A stretch of 39,499 bases of DNA from Nitrospirota bacterium. GTDB taxonomy: Bacteria > Nitrospirota > Thermodesulfovibrionia > Thermodesulfovibrionales > Dissulfurispiraceae. Each line of letters begins with the position of its first letter. Within the stretch, counting starts at the first letter, position 1. Position numbers and translations under genes: made by a program. Location: contig JAJYXI010000045.1 in the NCBI GenBank assembly GCA_021791055.1, positions 1 to 39,499 of the forward strand. The letters are read 5' to 3'. Positions 22,787 through 32,002 of this stretch are shown here, one piece after another. The notes beneath the pieces were generated by a model. The model saw only the letters and a list, made by a program, of their open reading frames with translations, made no database searches and was not told the DNA's origin.

Positions 22787-23785
22787 ATGAAACTTCAAAT
22801 TTCAAATTTCAAATTTCAAAATGCAAAATTGAGGAGCTCCTTAATCTTGATTTTTGTATTTTGCATTATGTATTTAGTTGTTGGTTCTGCTTTGGCATCA
22901 ACCGGGCCCTCGTCAGCAGCACCTGTCTCTGAATCAGCAACTCCATGGTGGGTGTGGCCTTTGGTTTTGTTTGCAGTGACATTTATACTCGGCATTGTAG
23001 CTGTTTTAGGTGGTGTTGGAGGAGGAGTCCTTTTTGTCCCCATCATAGGTGGATTCTTTCCATTTAACCTTGATTTTGTCAGAGGAGCAGGCCTTCTGGT
23101 CGCCCTTGCAGGGGCGCTGGCTGCCGGACCAGGTCTTCTCAAAAAGGGCATGGCGGATTTGAGGTTGGCATTGCCTGTTGCCCTTATTGCCTCTGCGAGC
23201 GCAATAGTGGGTGCAATGATGGGACTTGCGCTCCCCCAAAATGTTGTTAATACTGCCCTTGGAGCGACAATCCTCGGTATTGTCGCAATAATGCTCATGG
23301 CAAAGAAATCGGAGTACCCGGAGGTCAAGCAGGCTGACGCACTTTCAACTGCCCTCAGGATAAACGGTATTTATCACGAGGCATCAACAGGACAGGAGAT
23401 TAACTGGAAAATACATAGAACCCCGCAGGGCCTTGCATTATTTATAATCATAGGAATAATGGCAGGCATGTTCGGCCTCGGCGCGGGATGGGCAAATGTG
23501 CCTGTATTGAATATCCTGATGGGCGCGCCGCTGAAGGTATCTGTTGCAACAAGCAAATTCCTGCTCTCAATAACGGATACATCCGCTGCATGGATTTATG
23601 TTAACAATGGTGCGGTTTTGCCCATGATGGTCGTTCCATCAATTATCGGTATCATGCTCGGCTCTATAGTCGGGGTCAGGATACTTGCAAAGGCAAAGCC
23701 TGCAGCAATCAGGTATATAGTTATAGGCCTATTGCTCTTCTCAGGGACAAGGGCACTGCTTAAAGGCCTTGGAATCTGGAATTAA
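22787..23785 (+). CDS. TauE/SafE-family sulfite/organosulfonate permease
   Basis: A 332-residue inner-membrane protein. An N-terminal signal-like segment (cleavage near SALA-S) is followed by about eight TMs. Family glycine-rich motifs are GGVGGGVLFVPIIGGFFP and, in the second half, GMFGLGAGWANVPVLN. TauE/SafE proteins move sulfite, sulfoacetate or related anions. The start follows a strong AAAGGAGGAAGGAGAGG. The first 15 codons are a heptamer repeat array. It is the first structural gene after gntR, followed by a small membrane protein and UspA. Confidence 0.88.
   Translation: MKLQISNFKFQNAKLRSSLILIFVFCIMYLVVGSALASTGPSSAAPVSESATPWWVWPLVLFAVTFILGIVAVLGGVGGGVLFVPIIGGFFPFNLDFVRGAGLLVALAGALAAGPGLLKKGMADLRLALPVALIASASAIVGAMMGLALPQNVVNTALGATILGIVAIMLMAKKSEYPEVKQADALSTALRINGIYHEASTGQEINWKIHRTPQGLALFIIIGIMAGMFGLGAGWANVPVLNILMGAPLKVSVATSKFLLSITDTSAAWIYVNNGAVLPMMVVPSIIGIMLGSIVGVRILAKAKPAAIRYIVIGLLLFSGTRALLKGLGIWN
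22791..22866. repeat. Palindromic heptamer array encoding the N-terminus of the TauE/SafE protein
   Basis: Units AACTTCA, three AATTTCA, AAATGCA and AAATTGA run from 22791 to 22832. AATGCAAAAT (about 22820) is mirrored by ATTTTGCATT (22857-22866), so the array is one arm of a hairpin. It begins at the second codon of the gene and is translated LQISNFKFQNAK. Confidence 0.8.
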
Positions 23786-23797
23786 AGGAGGAATCTT

Positions 23798-24214
23798 ATG
23801 GAGAAAAAATTAAAGGCAACAGAAGAGCAGCTTACTTACTCAAAAATACTTGATTTGGGCATGAAGGTGGGACTTCTTGCACTTGTAATCACATTTATTA
23901 TTTATCTCACAGGCATTTTTACACCCCACATCCCTGTGAACGACCTTCCAAAGTACTGGGGAATGTCTGTTCACAAATACCTTGAGGCTACACATATTCC
24001 TCGTGGATGGGGATGGCTCGGCATGGTCGGTAAAGGAGATTTCCTGAACTTTATAAGCATAGCATTTCTTGCAGGCGTGACCACGGTCTGTTATATCGCA
24101 ATTATTCCGATATTATTCAGAAAGAAGGATACAGTGTATGGGATGATTGCAATAGTTGAGGTTTTGGTTCTGGTGCTTGCTGCATCGGGGATACTGAAAT
24201 CAGGAGGGCACTGA
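23798..24214 (+). CDS. Small membrane protein associated with TauE/SafE permease (DUF1634-like)
   Basis: A 138-residue protein with three predicted TMs (about 20-42, 85-105 and 112-133) and a cytoplasmic, charged N-terminus. The central segment HKYLEATHIPRGWGW lies between TM1 and TM2. Small membrane proteins of the DUF1634 type often sit next to TauE/SafE genes. Assignment to that family is tentative and rests mainly on context. It has an AAAGGAGG ribosome-binding site 12 nt after the permease stop; uspA follows after 1 nt. Confidence 0.65.
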   Translation: MEKKLKATEEQLTYSKILDLGMKVGLLALVITFIIYLTGIFTPHIPVNDLPKYWGMSVHKYLEATHIPRGWGWLGMVGKGDFLNFISIAFLAGVTTVCYIAIIPILFRKKDTVYGMIAIVEVLVLVLAASGILKSGGH

Positions 24215-24215
24215 T

Positions 24216-25058
24216 ATGGAAACCAAAATGGATTACATGGGACCTTTAAAAAACATTCTTCTTGCTACGGATGGGTCAGAATACAGTGAAGGAGCAGCAA
24301 AAGAGGCAATATACCTTGCGAAATCATGTATTGCAAAGCTATCCGTGATTTATGTATTGAAGGTCAATCCGGAGTTAGAGACAGAAGGACAGAAAGTCGT
24401 GGAAAAGATGGAGAGTGAAGCAAGGGCGCATATGGATGCAATAAGAAAGAGGGCTGCACAGGACAATGTTGAATGCGAGGTTGTTGTAAGGAGGACAGAC
24501 CAGCCGTATAAGGCTATAGTTGAAGAGGCTGAAAAAAGAGGAATAGACGCGATCATTATGGGAAGGCGCGGGAAAACAGGTCTCAAAAAGGTTCTAATGG
24601 GGAGCGTGACTGCTAAAGTTATAGGCTATGCGCCGTGTAAGGTTCTTGTGGTGCCAAAGGATGCCGCGATACGGTGTGAGAATCTCATGCTTGCCACCGA
24701 TGGGTCAAAGTACAGTAAAGCTGCAGAGTTTGAGGCAATTAATATGAGCAAGAGATGTTCTCAAACAAAGAAGCTCATAGTGCTTTCAGTTGCGCGTGCA
24801 AACGAAAGACTTGAGCAGGCAAAGGCGAATGTTGAGAAAGTTAGGCAGGATGCAGAACAGGAGGGTATAAAGGTAGAAACGCTTACCCCGGTCGGCAGAC
24901 CCTTTGAAGTAACTGTAAAGACGGCAAAAGAAAGAGATGTGGATATAATTATAATAGGGGAGTACGGAAGGACAGGGATAGAAGAACTCCTTATGGGCAG
25001 CGTGGCGGAGAGAGTAATTGCCCTTTCCCCATGTGCGGTGCTGGTGGTTAAGGTATAG
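24216..25058 (+). CDS. Tandem universal stress protein (UspA family)
   Basis: A 280-residue cytoplasmic protein made of two UspA domains (about 10-148 and 150-280). Each starts with a nucleotide-binding aspartate strand (ILLATDGSEYS; LMLATDGSKYS). Each ends with the ATP-binding loop G-x2-G-x9-G-S/T: GRRGKTGLKKVLMGS and GEYGRTGIEELLMGS. Both domains keep the motif, so the protein should bind ATP. It ends the gntR-linked gene set and has GGAGG 8 nt before the ATG. A clear terminator follows. Confidence 0.93.
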   Translation: METKMDYMGPLKNILLATDGSEYSEGAAKEAIYLAKSCIAKLSVIYVLKVNPELETEGQKVVEKMESEARAHMDAIRKRAAQDNVECEVVVRRTDQPYKAIVEEAEKRGIDAIIMGRRGKTGLKKVLMGSVTAKVIGYAPCKVLVVPKDAAIRCENLMLATDGSKYSKAAEFEAINMSKRCSQTKKLIVLSVARANERLEQAKANVEKVRQDAEQEGIKVETLTPVGRPFEVTVKTAKERDVDIIIIGEYGRTGIEELLMGSVAERVIALSPCAVLVVKV

Positions 25059-25078
25059 GACAAAGACATAAGACCGGT

Positions 25079-25108
25079 AAAAAAGGCAGCTCATGTGCTG
25101 CCTTTTTT
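25079..25108 (+). terminator. Rho-independent terminator after uspA
   Basis: A perfect 12-bp stem: AAAAAAGGCAGC, loop TCATGT, GCTGCCTTTTTT. The A-tract/T-tract symmetry would allow it to act on both strands. It closes the gntR-uspA unit. Confidence 0.92.
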
Positions 25109-25312
25109 ATTGAAATTTTGTAAGTATTTTGTAAGTATAAGGAACCTTATTTGACAAAAAGCTGGTTGCAGAGTTATTTTCTTAGATAATTTTAAAAAAA
25201 GAACATAATTAGACAAATGAACCTTATCGTTAAACATATGGCTGAGATACTGAATGTTTATAAAAAATAATTTGCTGTATAATCCAGAAGCAGCGATATT
25301 CAAGGTGTCCTT
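25109..25312 (+). promoter_or_regulatory. AT-rich upstream region of the Ehr operon with a -10 box
   Basis: 204 bp without a gene. A perfect TATAAT at 25278-25283 lies 29 nt before the GTG start of the first Ehr gene. The -35 region (about 25255) is poor, which would fit an activator or alternative factor. AAGGTG upstream of the GTG is a weak ribosome-binding site. Nothing else is recognised. Confidence 0.45.
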
Positions 25313-27358
25313 GTGGTTGTAACGCCTATTGACATGGCTTCAGCGTCTATCATCCTGCTGCTGGTTATGGTGGTGGGCGTTGCTTTGCTCAGAAACAGGC
25401 AAAACCTTTTGATACAGACATCTTTTTCCCTATCGGCTGCGGCTTCATTGCTGTCGGCTGTAGCAGGCGCGTGGACGGTTGGAAGCGGCCGGACAGAAAA
25501 AATGATCCTCATGATCGGTCTGCCTGACCTGCCCTTTCATCTGAGACTCGATCCTTTAGCGGGCTTTTTTCTTTCTGTTGTCGGACTGCTTGCATTTTTT
25601 GTCTCGGTTTACTCGATAGGCTATGTTAAAGGATTTCTGGGACGCAGATCCGTAACCCGCCTCATTGTATTTTACTGTCTTTTCATTGCAGGAATGTTTA
25701 TGGTAATACTTGCGGACGATGCGCTTTTCTTCCTCATTTCATGGGAGGCTATGGCTGCGGCATCTTATTTCTTAGTGATGTTTGAAGACGAGAATGCCGA
25801 GAACAGGCGAGCCGCCTTTCTTTACATGGTGGTAGCCCATGTGGGAGCGGTAGCCATTCTGCTGTCTTTCGGAGTTATGGCAGGGCTTGCCGCGGGTTTT
25901 GACAATTTCAGCGGCTTTACCTTTGACGCAATGCGTCAGGCAAGGTTTCCGGTTGAATGGGCCACTGTCGCCTTTTTGCTCGCATTCTTCGGCTTTGCCG
26001 CAAAGGCCGGCGTGGTTCCTCTGCATGTCTGGCTTCCGGAGGCCCATCCTGTTGCTCCCTCAAATGTCTCTGCGCTTATGAGCGGCGTGATGCTCAAGAC
26101 AGCCATCTATGGAATTATACGGGTTACCTTTGACATCATAAAGATATTCCCATGGTGGTGGGGGTCTATTGTTCTCACGCTTGGTCTCGTCTCTGCTGTT
26201 ATGGGCGTCCTCTATGCAATGATGGAGGGAGACATAAAGCGTCTCCTTGCATATTCTTCTGTCGAAAATATAGGCATTATCATGGTCGGCATCGGACTCG
26301 CCATGATCTTCTCCTCATTCAAAATGCCGGTGCTTGCAGCGCTCTCTCTTACCGCAAGCCTCTATCATGTCATGAATCACGCAATGTTTAAGGGCATTCT
26401 CTTTATGGGCGCCGGCGCTGTGCTTCATGCCACGCACGAGAGGAACATGGAAGAAATGGGAGGGCTTATCCACCGCATGCCGTGGACGGCAGTCCTCTTT
26501 CTTGTGGGTTGCATATCCATCTCGGCGCTGCCGCCGTTTAACGGCTTTGTGTCCGAGTGGCTCACTTTTCAGGCGTTTCTGCTTTCACCGTCTCTGCCCA
26601 TCCCCCTTATGAAGCTGCTTATGCCGCTGGGCGCAGCGCTGCTTGCTCTTACCGGTGCGCTGGCTGCCGCAACCTTTGTAAAGGCATTCGGCGTCACCTT
26701 TCTGGGACATTGGAGGGGAAGCCGCCGCACCCATATCCGAGAGGTGGACTGGACAATGCGGTCGGGCATGACTCTGGCAGCCCTTGCCTGTCTTTTCCTC
26801 GGCATTATGCCCGCTTTCTTTATCGACTGGATGGACATACTTGCCGAACAACTGGTTGGAGCAAAGCTCTCTGTATCAGCTACGGCTGGCGGCTGGATGT
26901 GGCTGACCCCTGTAGCGCCAGAGCGTGCATCCTATTCGGGCATCATTGTCTTTTTCGGTGTCCTCATAGTATACGGCATTGTCTATTTCATACTGCATGT
27001 CAATCCAGGTAAAATACATCGCGGGCCGATATGGGACTGCGGCTTTGGAAAGCTCACGAACAGGATGCAGTACAACGCCGCATCCTTTTCAATGCCTATC
27101 CGGAGGATATTCGGTTTTCTCTTTAAAATAAAGGAAGAGGTAAGTCTTGCTCCACAATCGGCGCATCCTGCATTTCCGAAAAAATTGCATTATCACCTCA
27201 AGGTCAGGGACCGTTTCTGGAACTGGATTTATAAGCCTGTTGCCGAGGCGAGCTTCTGGTTTTCACGCAAAGTCGGGATGCTCCAGCAGGGCAGGATACA
27301 GACGTATCTCATATATTCGTTTGTGACAATTATCGTGCTTTTGCTGTTTGTGAAATGA
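25313..27358 (+). CDS. HyfB-like antiporter-type subunit of the Ehr complex
   Basis: A 681-residue, about 16-TM protein of the NuoL/Mrp antiporter superfamily, closest in layout to HyfB/HycC. Proton-path features include ISWEAMAAASYFLV (TM5 glutamate), KAGVVPLHVWLPEAHPVAPS with its lysine, and GDIKRLLAYSSVENIG. The C-terminal 100 residues form a hydrophilic stretch and a last TM, as in HyfB. It is the first gene of the operon, with a GTG start. It overlaps the next gene by 4 nt. Its proposed role is ion pumping coupled to the peripheral arm. Confidence 0.9.
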   Translation: MVVTPIDMASASIILLLVMVVGVALLRNRQNLLIQTSFSLSAAASLLSAVAGAWTVGSGRTEKMILMIGLPDLPFHLRLDPLAGFFLSVVGLLAFFVSVYSIGYVKGFLGRRSVTRLIVFYCLFIAGMFMVILADDALFFLISWEAMAAASYFLVMFEDENAENRRAAFLYMVVAHVGAVAILLSFGVMAGLAAGFDNFSGFTFDAMRQARFPVEWATVAFLLAFFGFAAKAGVVPLHVWLPEAHPVAPSNVSALMSGVMLKTAIYGIIRVTFDIIKIFPWWWGSIVLTLGLVSAVMGVLYAMMEGDIKRLLAYSSVENIGIIMVGIGLAMIFSSFKMPVLAALSLTASLYHVMNHAMFKGILFMGAGAVLHATHERNMEEMGGLIHRMPWTAVLFLVGCISISALPPFNGFVSEWLTFQAFLLSPSLPIPLMKLLMPLGAALLALTGALAAATFVKAFGVTFLGHWRGSRRTHIREVDWTMRSGMTLAALACLFLGIMPAFFIDWMDILAEQLVGAKLSVSATAGGWMWLTPVAPERASYSGIIVFFGVLIVYGIVYFILHVNPGKIHRGPIWDCGFGKLTNRMQYNAASFSMPIRRIFGFLFKIKEEVSLAPQSAHPAFPKKLHYHLKVRDRFWNWIYKPVAEASFWFSRKVGMLQQGRIQTYLIYSFVTIIVLLLFVK

Positions 27359-28299
27359 ATATGAGCGGAATTATCATAGAGACCTTGCAGGTCGTTCTCC
27401 TCATCGGGCTTGCCCCTGCCTTTACAGGCTGGGTCAGGATGCTGAAGTGCTGGTCGCAGGGACGCACATCCGCAAGCCTGTTTCAGCCTTACCGCGATCT
27501 CGCGAAACTATTTTCCAAAGACGTGGTGTTGGCTGAAAACGCTTCATGGATATTCCGCTTTACGCCTTATCTTATCTTCGGCACCGTTGTCCTTGCAGGC
27601 GGCATTATACCGATGCTTTCCACAGATCTGCCGCTGTCGCCGACCGCAGATGTTATTGTGCTGGTGGCACTGTTTGCAATAGCCCGTTTCTTTACGGCAT
27701 TGGCAGGCATGGATATCGGCACCGCCTTTGGGGGCATGGGATCGAGCCGTGAGATGATGATTGCGTCGCTGGCAGAGCCTGCAATGCTCATGGCGATATT
27801 CACCGTATCTCTGACGAACAAATCAACGTCCCTCGCCAGAATCGTAGAGGTGATATTCAGCGGACAATCGGTACTGAAGCCGTCGCTTGCTTTTGCATTC
27901 CTCGCCTTCGTGCTTATTGTCCTTACAGAGACCGGCAGGGTGCCGGTGGATAACCCGGCGACGCATCTTGAGCTTACGATGATACATGAAGCCATGATAC
28001 TGGAGTATTCCGGCAGGCACCTCGCGCTTATTGAGTGGGCTGCAATGATGAAGCTCTTTGTTTTTATGGCATTGGGAGCGGCGCTGTTTGCGCCATGGGG
28101 TATTGCGTCTGCCAATACGCCCCAGACGATACCTATGGCATTTGTATACCTGCTGCTTAAAATAGGGGCTTCAGGCGTTGTGCTTGTTTTAATAGAAACA
28201 GGACTGGCCAAGATGAGGCTTTTCAGGTTGACAGAGTTTTTGGGCTCGGCTTTTTTGATGGCAACCCTCGGGATGTTATCTTTTTTTATTCTGGAGTGA
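27355..28299 (+). CDS. HyfC-like (NuoH-type) membrane anchor subunit of the Ehr complex
   Basis: A 314-residue, eight-TM protein homologous to HycD/HyfC and complex I NuoH. It connects the soluble arm to the pump subunits. Signatures are FQPYRDLAKLFSKD near residue 43 and ETGRVPVDNPATHLELTMIH, with acidic residues in the quinone-tunnel-like helix, then HEAMILEYSGRHLALIEWA. Length is normal. It overlaps the HyfB-like gene by ATGA and is followed by the HyfE-like gene after 4 nt. Confidence 0.92.
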   Translation: MNMSGIIIETLQVVLLIGLAPAFTGWVRMLKCWSQGRTSASLFQPYRDLAKLFSKDVVLAENASWIFRFTPYLIFGTVVLAGGIIPMLSTDLPLSPTADVIVLVALFAIARFFTALAGMDIGTAFGGMGSSREMMIASLAEPAMLMAIFTVSLTNKSTSLARIVEVIFSGQSVLKPSLAFAFLAFVLIVLTETGRVPVDNPATHLELTMIHEAMILEYSGRHLALIEWAAMMKLFVFMALGAALFAPWGIASANTPQTIPMAFVYLLLKIGASGVVLVLIETGLAKMRLFRLTEFLGSAFLMATLGMLSFFILE

Positions 28300-28303
28300 C
28301 GGC

Positions 28304-28969
28304 ATGGATCTGCAGACCGCGGCACAGATAAACAGTTTCCTTGCAGCATTTGTGCTTCTTACAGCATTCGGAATGCTGGTGCAGAAGAGAATATACAGCC
28401 TTATTCATCTCTTCACATGGCAGGGACTTTTTCTTTCTGTAAACACCGCTATAGTAGGATATGTGGCGGGCAGACACCACCTCTACATTTCCTCGATCCT
28501 GACCCTTTCGCTTAAGGTGATACTTTTGCCATATATCCTTCATGCCCTTATCGTACGTCTGAAAATTCGTAAGGAGGTCGAGACGGTAGTGAATATACCC
28601 ATGACCATGCTCATCGGCATAGCCCTCGTTATATTTTCCTATTATCTTACCGCTCCGGTCAGGGAGATTTCGACTCTCATAACCCGCTCAACCCTTGCAG
28701 TTGCCCTTGCCACGGTTATGATCGGGCTGCTGATGATGATAACGAGGAAACATGCTGTCACGCAGATCATAGGGTTTCTCGCAATGGAAAACGGTCTCTT
28801 TTTTGCCGCTACCAGCGCAACATACGGCATGCCCCTCGTTGTTGAACTGGGCGTTGCCCTCGATATACTGATAGCGGCGTTTATTTTCGGGATATTCTTC
28901 TTTCATATACACACCACTTTTGACAGCCTCGATGTGGAGCACATGGCGCGGCTGAAAGAGGAGGATTGA
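28304..28969 (+). CDS. HyfE-like (NuoK-related) membrane subunit of the Ehr complex
   Basis: A 221-residue protein with about seven TMs matching HyfE. The C-terminal half has the NuoK-type three-helix unit (IGFLAMENGLFFAATSATYG, including the membrane glutamate). It completes the ion-conducting module between the HyfC- and HyfF-like proteins. The stop is followed by the HyfF-like GTG after 4 nt. No unusual feature was seen. Confidence 0.9.
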   Translation: MDLQTAAQINSFLAAFVLLTAFGMLVQKRIYSLIHLFTWQGLFLSVNTAIVGYVAGRHHLYISSILTLSLKVILLPYILHALIVRLKIRKEVETVVNIPMTMLIGIALVIFSYYLTAPVREISTLITRSTLAVALATVMIGLLMMITRKHAVTQIIGFLAMENGLFFAATSATYGMPLVVELGVALDILIAAFIFGIFFFHIHTTFDSLDVEHMARLKEED

Positions 28970-28973
28970 GATA

Positions 28974-30434
28974 GTGCAAAGCAGTATGATGCTGCTTGTT
29001 TTGCTGGGAGTTCCATTATTTGCCGCAGCGGTTCTCGCCTTTGTCGGAGACAGGAGACTTGCGCCTGAGGTGAATATTGCAGGCTCAGCTGCTACCTTTG
29101 CGGCAGGGCTCGGTCTTGCGCTTGAGGTCTATGAACAGGGGCCGATGCTGGCCGGAGGAAAGTTTTTCTTTGTTGATGCATTCAATATCTATCTTGCTGT
29201 TTTAACATCCTTTGTATCTATGACTACAGCCATATTCAGCAGGCGTTACATGCGCAGGGAAAGGGAACACGGAAGGGTCGGACACATAGGAATGCGTTTC
29301 TATCACGCCATGTTTCAGCTCTTTATATTCGCCATGCTCCTTTGCCTGTTGACCAATAATATAGGCGTGCTATGGATAGCGATGGAACTTGCTACACTGT
29401 CAACAGTGCTCCTTGTATCGCTCTACCGCACACCCACTGCAATAGAGGCTGCATGGAAGTATTTCATCCTCTGCGGCGTGGGCATAGCGCAGGCGCTTTT
29501 TGGAACGGTACTGCTTTATTTCGCAGCAGAAAAGGTGCTGGGAGAAGGTGGAGAATCGCTGCTCTGGACGAATCTGAGCCAGATGAGCGACAAGCTTGAA
29601 CCAACTGTCCTTTCCCTTGCATTTGTCTTTTTGATGGTGGGTTACGGCACAAAGGTGGGGCTTGTACCGCTTCACAACTGGCTTCCCGACGCACACAGCG
29701 AAGGCCCTACGCCTATTTCTGCCGTGCTTTCCGGACTTTTGCTCAATATTGCCCTCTATGCCCTTGTAAGGTGCAAAGTGCTGGTGGACGGTTCTACCCA
29801 TACCCACTACGCAGGGAATATTATGATGGGCTTCGGGATAGTTTCGATTCTGGTCGCCTCGTTTTCTCTTTTGAGGCAGAAAGATATTAAACGGATGTTT
29901 TCTTATTCGTCCATAGAACATATGGGGATAGCCACCTTTGCCTTCGGCCTTGGCGGGCCAATAGCAACCTTTGGCGCACTCCTGCATATGCTTATGCACA
30001 GCCTTGCAAAATCGTCCATATTTTTTACAGTGGGACATGCCTCACAGATGCACCGGACGCAGGAGATGGATAAAATCAGGGGTCTTTTCAAGGGCAATCC
30101 TCTTGTCGGATGGGGTCTCATGTTCGGGGCAATGGCTATTGTAGGAATGCCGCCGTTCGGCATCTTTACGAGCGAGTTTCTCATACTTACAGCGACCATG
30201 AAGGACGCCCCGCTCATGACACCCTTCCTCCTTCTTGGGCTCGGGGTTGCTTTCGCAGCCATATTCAGGAGGGTGCAGCAGATGGTGGCAGGGGAAGTCC
30301 CCGAGTATCAGAAACCCATGAAGGTCGCTCATGTGCCGGTGATGCTTCATATGGCTCTGGTGCTTGCCATCGGAATATATCTGCCTGATTTTCTAAGCAG
30401 GTGGTTTCATACTGCAGTGGAGTTGTTGAAATAG
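28974..30434 (+). CDS. HyfF-like (NuoM/N-type) antiporter subunit of the Ehr complex
   Basis: A 486-residue, about 14-TM proton-conducting subunit with VGYGTKVGLVPLHNWLPDAH and RQKDIKRMFSYSSIEHMG, both carrying the channel lysines, and a TM5 WIAMELATLSTVLLV glutamate. GTG 28974 is preceded by GAGGAGG at 9 nt. This is the second antiporter-like subunit of the operon, as in hydrogenase 4 (HyfB plus HyfF), so the complex could pump at two sites. The large-subunit gene follows after 2 nt. Confidence 0.9.
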   Translation: MQSSMMLLVLLGVPLFAAAVLAFVGDRRLAPEVNIAGSAATFAAGLGLALEVYEQGPMLAGGKFFFVDAFNIYLAVLTSFVSMTTAIFSRRYMRREREHGRVGHIGMRFYHAMFQLFIFAMLLCLLTNNIGVLWIAMELATLSTVLLVSLYRTPTAIEAAWKYFILCGVGIAQALFGTVLLYFAAEKVLGEGGESLLWTNLSQMSDKLEPTVLSLAFVFLMVGYGTKVGLVPLHNWLPDAHSEGPTPISAVLSGLLLNIALYALVRCKVLVDGSTHTHYAGNIMMGFGIVSILVASFSLLRQKDIKRMFSYSSIEHMGIATFAFGLGGPIATFGALLHMLMHSLAKSSIFFTVGHASQMHRTQEMDKIRGLFKGNPLVGWGLMFGAMAIVGMPPFGIFTSEFLILTATMKDAPLMTPFLLLGLGVAFAAIFRRVQQMVAGEVPEYQKPMKVAHVPVMLHMALVLAIGIYLPDFLSRWFHTAVELLK

Positions 30435-30436
30435 AC

Positions 30437-32002
30437 ATGCTGAAAGAGGCTATAGATAATGTTTTAGGCACAGCGGCAGCATATACTGAACGGCAGTTCC
30501 CGCAATCGGTGGTATCATGCACTGTTCCGAGAGAACGGTTTGTGGATGCGGCAAAGGCTATGAAAAGGGCATACGCCCTTCTTGCCGCAGAGTGGGCTAC
30601 GGATGAGACGCCATTTGGAGGCGGGTTTGCCGTATATGCCTGCTATCGCTGGGGGAGCGAGTACCTGATTGTGAGAACAGAGGTTCCGGTCGATGATCCG
30701 ACATTCCCGAGCCTGACGAAGAAATATGTGCCTGCCTATCGTTTTGAACGCCAGATTCACAGCCTCATGGGTCTTGTTCCTGCAGGACATCCTGATTTGA
30801 GGCCGTGGATAAAGTTCGAGGACTGGCCTGAAGACTCATGGCCTCTCAGAAAGACCTTTAACGCATCAACTCCCCTTCCGAGAGTCAATGGGGAATATCA
30901 ATGGGTAAGGGCTGAAGGCGAAGGAGTTTATGAGATACCGGTTGGGCCTGTTCACGCCGGAATCATAGAGCCGGGGCATTTCCGTTTTCAGGCTGTAGGC
31001 GAGATGATCGTAAATCTTGAAGAACGCCTCGGTTATGTGCATAAGGGCATCGAGAAGCGTTTCGAGTCTTTTTCGTGGCAGGAAGGCGTAAAGCTGGCAG
31101 GACGCGTGTCCGGCGACACTACTGTAGCGCACAGCATAGCATATTCAATGGCAGTCGAGGCCATAGCACAATGCAATATTCCTGAACGGGCGCACTGGCT
31201 AAGGACGCTCTTTCTCGAAAGGGAGCGCATAGCAAACCATCTTGGAGATATCGGGGCAATCTGCAATGATGCCGCTTTTGCCTTTATGTTGTATCAGGCG
31301 ATGAGGCTCAAGGAGATGCTTCTTCGCACCAACCTTGAACTCTTTGGACACAGATTTATCATGGACAGGGTGATGCCGGGCGGGGTAACCGCTGATATAG
31401 ACGAAAATGGAAAAAAGGAGATTCTGAAAGAACTCGATCTCCTGTCCAAAGATTTTGAAAGGCTTGTTAATATCTATGATGAAAATTCTTCCCTTGAAGA
31501 CAGGGTAAGGGATACAGGCATTCTTATTCCGGAAAGGGCCCGTGAGCTCTGCACAGTCGGCATTGTGGCACGGGCAAGCGGACTGAACCTCGATTGCAGG
31601 CTACAGAATCCATTTCCGCCGTATGACCGTTTTGAAGTCAATGTGCCTGTCCTGATTTCCGGCGATGTACATGCACGGGCATGGGTGAGGGTGGAAGAGA
31701 TAAGGGAATCCATCCGTATCATACGATTTATCCTCGAAAATATACCTGACGGTTCGCTCTCTGTAAACATAGCGCAGCCATCTCCAGACACCTCCGGATT
31801 TGCGGCAGTTGAAGGATGGCGCGGAGAGATCATATACTGGGTTCAGGCAGGACCAAGGGGAGAAATAAACCGCTGCATGGTCAGGGACCCCTCCAGTGTA
31901 AACTGGCTTGGGCTTGAACAGGCAATACCGGGGAATATAGTGCCTGACTTTCCCCTCTGCAATAAAAGTTTCAATCAATCATATTCGGGGCATGACCTAT
32001 GA
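30437..32002 (+). CDS. ehrL: Ehr large subunit: NuoCD-like fusion lacking the Ni-Fe cysteine motifs
   Basis: A 521-residue fusion of a NuoC-like domain (about 60-135) and a NuoD/HycE-like domain (about 160-521). In [NiFe] group 4 large subunits the L1 motif is R-x-C-G-x-C near the first H. Here the same place reads RVSGDTTVAHSIAYSMAVE (223-241), with no cysteine. The C-terminal L2 CxxC is replaced by NKSFNQSYSGHDL; only one cysteine (about 508) lies nearby. It therefore cannot hold the Ni-Fe centre and matches the Ehr group described from Geobacter. I start at ATG 30437 because the longer frame overlaps the upstream gene. It overlaps the small-subunit gene by 4 nt. Confidence 0.9.
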   Translation: MLKEAIDNVLGTAAAYTERQFPQSVVSCTVPRERFVDAAKAMKRAYALLAAEWATDETPFGGGFAVYACYRWGSEYLIVRTEVPVDDPTFPSLTKKYVPAYRFERQIHSLMGLVPAGHPDLRPWIKFEDWPEDSWPLRKTFNASTPLPRVNGEYQWVRAEGEGVYEIPVGPVHAGIIEPGHFRFQAVGEMIVNLEERLGYVHKGIEKRFESFSWQEGVKLAGRVSGDTTVAHSIAYSMAVEAIAQCNIPERAHWLRTLFLERERIANHLGDIGAICNDAAFAFMLYQAMRLKEMLLRTNLELFGHRFIMDRVMPGGVTADIDENGKKEILKELDLLSKDFERLVNIYDENSSLEDRVRDTGILIPERARELCTVGIVARASGLNLDCRLQNPFPPYDRFEVNVPVLISGDVHARAWVRVEEIRESIRIIRFILENIPDGSLSVNIAQPSPDTSGFAAVEGWRGEIIYWVQAGPRGEINRCMVRDPSSVNWLGLEQAIPGNIVPDFPLCNKSFNQSYSGHDL

